DNA of 64,000 nucleotides from Nocardioides kongjuensis (GTDB taxonomy: Bacteria > Actinomycetota > Actinomycetes > Propionibacteriales > Nocardioidaceae): positions 2,297,001 through 2,361,000 of the forward strand of contig NZ_JACCBF010000001.1 in NCBI RefSeq assembly GCF_013409625.1, written 5' to 3'. Position numbers and translations under genes: made by a program. Below the pieces are notes generated by a model, which was given only the letters and a program-made list of their open reading frames with translations, was not told where the DNA came from and did no database searches. This document shows positions 59,165 to 64,000 of this stretch, piece by piece (the stretch's first letter is position 1; every line of letters starts with the position of its first letter).

Positions 59165-60373
59165 TCAGTAGCTGGGCTGGCTCGGGTCGATCTGGTTGAC
59201 CCAGGCCACCACGCCACCGCCCACGTGGAGGGCGTCGTCGTACCCGGCACCCTTGACGATCGCCAGGCACTCGGCCGAGCGGACGCCGCTCTTGCAGTGC
59301 AGGACGACCTGCTTGCCGGAGTCGACCGGCGGCAGCTGGGCGAGGGCGGTGCCGTTGAGGAAGTCGCCCTTGGGGATCAGGACCGCGCCGGGGATGTGGT
59401 TGATCTCGGCCTCGGCGGGCTCGCGCACGTCGATCAGGACGAAGTCGCGGCTGCCCTCCTCCTTCTCCTTGATCATCGAGGCGAGCTGGGTGACCGAGAT
59501 GGTGGCGTCGACGGCGGCGTCGGCGGCCTCCTCGGAGATCGCACCGCAGAAGGCGTCGTAGTCGATCAGGCCGGTGACGGTCGGGTTCTCACCGCACAGC
59601 GCGCAGTTGGGGTCCTTGCGGACCTTCAGCTTGCGCCACTCGAGCTCGAGTGCGTCGTAGATGACCAGCTTGCCGATGGCCGGGTCGCCGGCGCCGATGA
59701 GCAGCTTGATGGCCTCATTGACCTGGATCGAGCCGATGCTCGCGCACAGCACGCCCAGCACGCCGCCCTCGGCGCAGGAGGGGACCATGCCCGGCGGCGG
59801 CGGCTCCGGGTAGAGGCAGCGGTAGCACGGGGCGTCGTCGGCCATGGTGGGCGCGAAGACCGAGGCCTGGCCGTCGAAGCGGTAGATCGAGCCCCAGACG
59901 TAGGGAATGCCGAGGAAGTACGCCGCGTCGTTGACCATGTAGCGCGTGGCGAAGTTGTCGGTGCCGTCGACGATCAGGTCGTAGCCACGGAACACGTCCA
60001 TGACGTTGTCGTTGTCGAGCCGCTCCTCGTGGAGGACCACGTTGACGAGCGGGTTGATCTCGAGGATCGACTCCTTGGCGGACAGGCCCTTCGGCTTGCC
60101 GAGGTCGGACATGCCGTGGATGACCTGGCGCTGCAGGTTGGACTCGTCGACCTCGTCGAACTCGGCGATGCCGAGCGTGCCGACGCCGGCCGCGGCCAGG
60201 TAGAGCAGCGCCGGGCTGCCGAGGCCGCCGGCGCCGATCACGAGCACCTTGGCGTTCTTGAGGCGCTTCTGACCGTCCATCGCCACGTCGGGGATGATCA
60301 GGTGACGGCTGTAGCGGCGGACCTCGTCGATGGTCAGCTCGGCGGCCGGCTCGACCAGCGCGGGAAAGCTCAC
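59165..60373 (-). CDS. moeZ: MoeZ: ThiF-type adenylyltransferase fused to rhodanese sulfurtransferase
   Basis: A 402-residue two-domain protein. The E1-like ThiF/MoeB domain has GAGGLGSP (47-54), zinc cysteines C183, C186, C257 and C260, and Cys200 (PSCAEGG). The C-terminal rhodanese domain has the persulfide Cys360 in LHCKSGVRS. It activates and thiocarboxylates small sulfur carriers such as MoaD, CysO and ThiS. Start is GTG 60373 with GAGGAG 7 nt upstream. It gives MoaE (34540-34968) its sulfur through MoaD. The gene corresponds to Rv3206c in the mycobacterial order. Confidence 0.96.
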   Translation of the reverse strand: MSFPALVEPAAELTIDEVRRYSRHLIIPDVAMDGQKRLKNAKVLVIGAGGLGSPALLYLAAAGVGTLGIAEFDEVDESNLQRQVIHGMSDLGKPKGLSAKESILEINPLVNVVLHEERLDNDNVMDVFRGYDLIVDGTDNFATRYMVNDAAYFLGIPYVWGSIYRFDGQASVFAPTMADDAPCYRCLYPEPPPPGMVPSCAEGGVLGVLCASIGSIQVNEAIKLLIGAGDPAIGKLVIYDALELEWRKLKVRKDPNCALCGENPTVTGLIDYDAFCGAISEEAADAAVDATISVTQLASMIKEKEEGSRDFVLIDVREPAEAEINHIPGAVLIPKGDFLNGTALAQLPPVDSGKQVVLHCKSGVRSAECLAIVKGAGYDDALHVGGGVVAWVNQIDPSQPSY

Positions 60374-60537
60374 GGTGTTGCTCCTCGAGTACTGCAGGTG
60401 GATTGGGGGTCCAGGGCGGAACGCCCGGGCGGCCCCGGGTTGTTCCCTCGACCCTGCCATGGTCCCTGTCCGGTCCAGGGGCCGGGCGCCACGTCCCGCC
60501 ATCCGGACCCCGGCTACCAGCGAGTAGTCTCGTGTCC

Positions 60538-61188
60538 GTGGTGACCGAGCAGTACGACCTGGACGAGCCGCGGCCGCGCGGCGTACGACTCCCGCGGCGT
60601 GAGCGACGCGCTCAGCTGCTGTCCGCTGCCCTCGAGGTCTTCGTCGCCCAGGGCTACCACGCCGCGGCGATGGACGACATCGCCGAGCGGGCCGGGGTCT
60701 CGAAGCCGGTGCTCTACCAGCACTTCCCCGGCAAGCTCGAGCTCTACCTCGCGATCCTCGACGCCGCCTGCGACTCGATCATCGCCAACTGCCGCAAGGC
60801 GCTCGACTCGACCCACGACAACAAGCAGCGGGTGGCGGCGACCATCGACGCCTTCTACGCCTACGTCGGTCACGACACCGGTGCCTTCCGGCTCGTGTTC
60901 GAGTCCGACCTCACCAACGAGCCCGCCGTCCGCGGCCACATCGACCGGGTCACCACCGAGTGCGCCGACCTGATCGCGACGGTCATCGCCGAGGACACCG
61001 CCCTGCCGCCCGCAGCCTCCCAGCTGCTCGCCGTCTCCCTCGTGGGAATGGCCCAGGTCAGCGCCCGGTTCTGGCTGACCGAGAACGAGGGCGCCATGGC
61101 CGGCCTGGGCCGCGACGAGGCGACCGCCCTGGTGGCGGGACTCGCGTGGCGCGGCATCCGGGGCTACCCCAAGACCGACGAGAGCTGA
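60538..61188 (+). CDS. TetR-family regulator (Rv3208-like), probably leaderless
   Basis: A 216-residue TetR repressor. The helix-turn-helix is residues ~22-66 (LLSAALEVFVAQGYHAAAMDDIAERAGVSKPVLYQHFPGK in layout). Two adjacent GTG codons (60538, 60541) could start it. A -10-like TAGTCT (60525-60530) ends 7 nt before 60538 and no Shine-Dalgarno sequence is present, so the mRNA is probably leaderless. Paired with the DUF3107 gene 49 bp downstream, as Rv3208-Rv3208A in M. tuberculosis. Confidence 0.91.
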   Translation: MVTEQYDLDEPRPRGVRLPRRERRAQLLSAALEVFVAQGYHAAAMDDIAERAGVSKPVLYQHFPGKLELYLAILDAACDSIIANCRKALDSTHDNKQRVAATIDAFYAYVGHDTGAFRLVFESDLTNEPAVRGHIDRVTTECADLIATVIAEDTALPPAASQLLAVSLVGMAQVSARFWLTENEGAMAGLGRDEATALVAGLAWRGIRGYPKTDES

Positions 61189-61237
61189 CCGACCAGCCTC
61201 TGGCTAGGCTGGCGTCCCCACGAACGAGGAGTGTGAC

Positions 61238-61468
61238 ATGACCGTCGAGGTCAAGATCGGTGTGCAGAACACCGCCCGTGAGCTGGTCATCGAGACCGAC
61301 GAGTCCAACGAGGCCGTCGCGAAGCTGGTCGCGGACGCCATCGCCGCTGCCGACGGCGTGATCACGCTGACCGACACCAAGGGCAAGGTCACCGTCGTCC
61401 CGGCCGCCAAGCTCGCCTACGTCGAGATCGGCCGCAGCACCGCCGGTCAGGTGGGCTTCCGGAGCTGA
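61238..61468 (+). CDS. DUF3107 small protein (TB9.4-like)
   Basis: A 76-residue protein beginning MTVEVKIGVQNTARELV and ending AYVEIGRSTAGQVGF, almost the consensus of the actinobacterial DUF3107 family. The region VKIGVQNTARELVIETDES and LAYVEIG suggest a small alpha/beta fold. Mycobacterial TB9.4 is a T-cell antigen of unknown cell function. CGAGGAGTG precedes the ATG. It sits behind the TetR gene in the conserved arrangement. Confidence 0.94.
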   Translation: MTVEVKIGVQNTARELVIETDESNEAVAKLVADAIAAADGVITLTDTKGKVTVVPAAKLAYVEIGRSTAGQVGFRS

Positions 61469-61524
61469 CGCTCCCGGGAACTCCGGCGCCCCTCCCGGGC
61501 GTTGAACAGGCACGACCCCGGGAG

Positions 61525-62343
61525 GTGAGCACCCTGCTCCAGTTCCGCTTCGCCGCGCGCAGCGAGACCGGTCGCGTGCGCACCAACAACGAGGACGGCG
61601 GCTTCGCCGGCCCCTACCTGCTCTGCGTGGCCGACGGCGTCGGTGGCGCCGAGGCCGGCGAGATCGCCTCGGCCACGACGTCGTACGTCGTCAGCGCGCG
61701 GGCCCTGGCCCACCCCGGTCACGAACCGGCGCGGCTGCTCGGGGCGGCCACCCGCGAGGCGCACGCCCAGCTCGCTGCCGGGATCGCCGCCGACCCGCGG
61801 CGCACCGGCATGGCGACGACGCTGACCGCGGTGCTGACCGACGGTGTCCACACCGCGCTGGCCCACGTCGGCGACTCGCGGGCCTACCTGCTGCGCGACG
61901 GCGAGCTGAGCCAGCTCTCGCACGACCAGACCCTGGTGCAGTCGATGGTCGACGACGGGCAGCTGACGCCGGCCCAGGCCGCCGCGTCGCCGTACCGCAA
62001 CGTGGTGCTGCAGGCCGTCGACGGCGAGCACGTGCCCGACCCCGACCTGCTCATGCTGGACCTGCGGCCGGGCGACCGGCTGCTGCTGTGCAGCGACGGC
62101 CTGAGCGACGTCCTCTCCCCCGCCGCGATCGCGCTCGGGCTCGGCCTCGACAGCAGGTCCATGGCGGTCGACCGGCTGGTGCTCGCCGCGCTCGACGGCG
62201 GCAGCCGCGACAACGTGACGGCGATCGTCGCCGACGTCGTCGACGCGCCGCCGATCTCGGCCAACGGCCAGGTGCTGGGCGCCGCGATCGACCTCACGAA
62301 CGTGGTCGACCCGGCCGCCGTACGCCCGCTGCGCTCTGCCTGA
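61525..62343 (+). CDS. PP2C-family serine/threonine protein phosphatase
   Basis: A 272-residue cytosolic phosphatase of the PPM/PP2C (PrpC/Stp) type. Metal-binding motifs are NNEDGG, CVADGVGG, VGDSRAYLL, LCSDGLSDVL and SRDNVTAIV. It removes phosphates placed by Ser/Thr kinases; no kinase or FHA gene lies nearby. The start is uncertain: the GTG at 61525 touches its own GGGAGG, which is too close. The CTG at 61534 has a normal distance, and leaderless initiation is also possible. Confidence 0.9.
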   Translation: MSTLLQFRFAARSETGRVRTNNEDGGFAGPYLLCVADGVGGAEAGEIASATTSYVVSARALAHPGHEPARLLGAATREAHAQLAAGIAADPRRTGMATTLTAVLTDGVHTALAHVGDSRAYLLRDGELSQLSHDQTLVQSMVDDGQLTPAQAAASPYRNVVLQAVDGEHVPDPDLLMLDLRPGDRLLLCSDGLSDVLSPAAIALGLGLDSRSMAVDRLVLAALDGGSRDNVTAIVADVVDAPPISANGQVLGAAIDLTNVVDPAAVRPLRSA

Positions 62344-62371
62344 CGTCCGTCCCTGGCCCTACACTGGAGGC

Positions 62372-62743
62372 GTGAGCGCGAAGCGGTCCTTCGAGTACGC
62401 GCGCCTGTGGGTGCCGCTGTACGACACTGCCGCGCTCGCCGTCCTCCGGCCGGTCTACCTGATCGAGGCAGCCGACGGCTTCGAGGGCATCGCCGCCGAG
62501 AAGAACACCACCCTGATGGGCCTGTTCAACGAGCTCGGCCGGGCCGGCTGGCGGATCGACACCACGGCGCAGCGGGTCGAACACCCCTCGCCGGAGCTCC
62601 AGTTGCTCATCGATGCCACCCTCGACGAGGCCGACCACGCGATGGCCCCCGACGAGGTGGCGCACGCGGTCGGCTCGGGTGGCGATCCGGCGGGTGCGGT
62701 CACCGAGTTCGACGTCTACCCGATGCGGCGCCGCCACTCCTAG
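62372..62743 (+). CDS. Hypothetical protein, probably leaderless
   Basis: A 123-residue acidic protein of unknown family. It starts MSAKRSFEYARLWVPLYD and holds LIEAADGFEGIAAEKNTTLMGLFNELGRAGWRID in layout, then an acidic helical part. A -10-like TACACT (62360-62365) ends 6 nt before the GTG, and GGAGG also lies at 62366-62370, too close to act normally, so transcription probably begins at or beside the GTG. It is between the PP2C gene and the convergent LigD-type polymerase. Confidence 0.75.
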   Translation: MSAKRSFEYARLWVPLYDTAALAVLRPVYLIEAADGFEGIAAEKNTTLMGLFNELGRAGWRIDTTAQRVEHPSPELQLLIDATLDEADHAMAPDEVAHAVGSGGDPAGAVTEFDVYPMRRRHS

Positions 62744-62751
62744 CGGTCGGC

Positions 62752-63669
62752 TCAGGCGAACAGGTCGCCGTACTCCTCGACGCGCTCCAGCACCTGGGTC
62801 GGCGTGAACTGGTCGAGCCCGAGCGGGTCCTGTGCCCCCTCGGCGACCTCGTCCCACCCGACGGGGGTGGCGACCTGGGGGCGCGGGGTGCCCCGCAGGG
62901 AGTACGGCGCCACCGTGGTCTTCGAGCCGGCGTTCTGGGACCAGTCGAGGAACACCTTCCCCCGCCTGCGCGCCTTGGTCATGGTGGCGGTGACCAGGTC
63001 GGGACGGGCGGCCTGGAGCTCCTCGGCGATCTCCTTGGCCAGCTCGCTGGTCTCGGCCGACGGCAGCGGCTCGGCGAGAGGTGCGTACAGGTGCAGGCCC
63101 TTGCTGCCGCTGGTCACCGCGAGGGCGTCGAGGTCCCGCTCGGCGAGCGCCTCCTGCACCAGCAGCGCGACCTGGCAGCACTCGTGCAGACCGGCCGGCT
63201 CGCCGGGGTCGAGGTCGATGACGATCCGGTCGGCGCCGACCGGCTCGTCGTCCTCGTCGACGGTCCACTGGTGGACGTGCAGCTCGAGGGCGGCGAGGTT
63301 GACCGCCCAGACCAGCGTCGGGAGGTCCTCGATGATCGGGAAGACGAGGGTGTCGCCGTGCCGGCTGGGGCCACGGCTGCCGGTGGTGGGCACCTCGGCG
63401 GTGCGCACCCAGCTCGGGGTGCCGCGCGGTGCGTTCTTCTCGAAGAAGCTCAGGTCGCCGACACCGTGCGGCCAGCGGATCCGGGTGACCGGGCGACCGG
63501 CGAGGTGCGGCAGCAGGACGGGTGCGATCCTCACGTAGTAGTCGAGGACCTCGCCCTTGGTGGTGCCGGTGCTCGGGTAGAGCACCTTCTCCAGGTTGGT
63601 CAGCCGCAGAGTGCGGCCCTCGACGTCGACGTGGACCTCGGTCTGGGGGTGCTCGGCCTTCTTCGGCAT
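62752..63669 (-). CDS. LigD-type polymerase/primase domain protein (stand-alone)
   Basis: A 305-residue archaeo-eukaryotic primase-fold protein like the POL domain of LigD (non-homologous end joining). Landmarks: LTNLEKVLYPSTGTTKGEVLDYY, HGVGDLSFFEKNAPRG, the metal DxD in IVIDLDPGE, TSGSKGLHLY, and FLDWSQN. It extends DNA or RNA ends and fills gaps. Here it is a separate gene, just overlapping the stop of the ligase gene (1 bp). No Ku gene is visible in the window. ATG at 63669. Confidence 0.93.
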   Translation of the reverse strand: MPKKAEHPQTEVHVDVEGRTLRLTNLEKVLYPSTGTTKGEVLDYYVRIAPVLLPHLAGRPVTRIRWPHGVGDLSFFEKNAPRGTPSWVRTAEVPTTGSRGPSRHGDTLVFPIIEDLPTLVWAVNLAALELHVHQWTVDEDDEPVGADRIVIDLDPGEPAGLHECCQVALLVQEALAERDLDALAVTSGSKGLHLYAPLAEPLPSAETSELAKEIAEELQAARPDLVTATMTKARRRGKVFLDWSQNAGSKTTVAPYSLRGTPRPQVATPVGWDEVAEGAQDPLGLDQFTPTQVLERVEEYGDLFA

Positions 63670-64000
63670 CACAGGTCCTCGGGGCTCAGATCGGTGCGCA
63701 CGCCCTGGTACGACGGCTGCCGGAGCCGCTCGTAGCCCAGCCCGTGCGTGTCGACGTCGACGACCACGACCGGCTCCACCCACGTCGTGCCCTCGGCGTC
63801 GACCCGCGGCACCTCGTCGGCGAACGGGCTGGAGGCGCGCGCGAGCGGGGACAGCAGCGCGGCGAGGGCGCGGGACTGCTTCGGCCCGATGCCGCTGCCG
63901 ACCCGGCCGCGGTAGGCGAGCCCGCCGGCGGTCGGCTCCCCCACCAGCAGCGCGGCCAGCCGGTCGCTCGTGCCGACCTGCGCGCGCCAGCCGCCCACCA
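63669..64000 (-). CDS. ATP-dependent DNA ligase, C-terminal part (5' end beyond window)
   Basis: The visible 110 residues form the OB-fold end of an ATP-dependent ligase: GGLAYRGRVGSGIGPKQSRALAALL, SSPFADEVPRVDAEGTTWVEPVVVVDV, and a GYERLRQPSYQGVRTD ending. These are the LigD/LigC OB-domain marks. The catalytic lysine domain lies outside. It is upstream of, and just overlaps, the polymerase-domain gene on the same strand, so POL and LIG functions are encoded by two adjacent genes instead of one fusion. Confidence 0.88.
   Translation of the reverse strand, partial: VGGWRAQVGTSDRLAALLVGEPTAGGLAYRGRVGSGIGPKQSRALAALLSPLARASSPFADEVPRVDAEGTTWVEPVVVVDVDTHGLGYERLRQPSYQGVRTDLSPEDL

Noticed and set aside
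1..64000. CRISPR arrays, insertion sequences, integrases, rRNA, prophage genes
   Set aside because: None seen: no regularly spaced repeats, no transposase or recombinase motif, and only one tRNA.

Overview
The window reads as a chromosome piece from a high-GC actinobacterium, most likely in or near the Nocardioidaceae (Propionibacteriales). The evidence is the very GC-rich codon use, GTG and TTG starts, ATGA-type gene overlaps, a WhiB7 regulator, mycoredoxin, AdnAB, and a PPA1309-type protein. I see no rRNA, CRISPR array, insertion sequence, integrase or phage gene. Family calls come from reading the protein sequences; no database search was run.

Positions 1-28,534 form an accessory catabolic region with three control blocks. 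(1) A GntR/FCD regulator with a Cache-domain partner, an APC permease, and a P450-ferredoxin-ferredoxin reductase operon. Two near-palindromic boxes (2209-2224 and 3828-3842) overlap the P450 and permease promoters and probably bind this regulator. (2) A TetR regulator (9224-9853) whose likely operator, TTAGTCA-N15-TGAC(T/C)AA, occurs three times with identical spacing. The copies lie before the MFS transporter/7-TM protein/DAO oxidase operon, before a seven-gene minus-strand operon (unknown protein, glutamine synthetase-like ligase, gamma-glutamyl hydrolase, acyl-CoA ligase, enoyl-CoA hydratase, alcohol and aldehyde dehydrogenases), and before a plus-strand operon (Baeyer-Villiger monooxygenase, HSL hydrolase, flavin amine oxidase). 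(3) A PucR regulator with a gabT / aldehyde dehydrogenase / CaiB CoA-transferase / glutaryl-CoA dehydrogenase operon. Read together they suggest degradation of an amine, plausibly cyclic: amine activation or oxidation, Baeyer-Villiger ring expansion, hydrolysis, oxidation of the hydroxyacid, CoA activation, with exit through glutarate and glutaryl-CoA. This assembled pathway is the main candidate for something undescribed.

An initiator tRNA (28,799-28,872) separates this region from a conserved actinobacterial backbone. From about 28.9 to 62.3 kb the order follows, from memory, the Mycobacterium tuberculosis block Rv3193c-Rv3208A: UPF0182 protein, PDZ/Lon-like protease, DUF2342 protein, ThiF-like protein, whiB7, uvrD2, mycoredoxin, nudC, adnB-adnA, an alkyltransferase-like protein, moeZ, TetR and DUF3107. 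Local insertions include MoaE, a NUDIX hydrolase, a PHP protein, an enoyl-CoA hydratase, an OsmC protein, a secreted beta-propeller-like protein, a zinc-ribbon multi-TM protein and Tpx. The ABC1 kinase usual beside whiB7 is missing. whiB7 has an elaborate leader: an AT-rich element before the -35, an 88-codon upstream ORF with a strong ribosome binding site, and a terminator-like hairpin 24 nt after that ORF.

The right end (61.5-64 kb) holds a PP2C phosphatase, a small unknown protein, and separate genes for the LigD-type polymerase domain and an ATP-dependent DNA ligase that runs off the edge. The left edge cuts the ferredoxin reductase.
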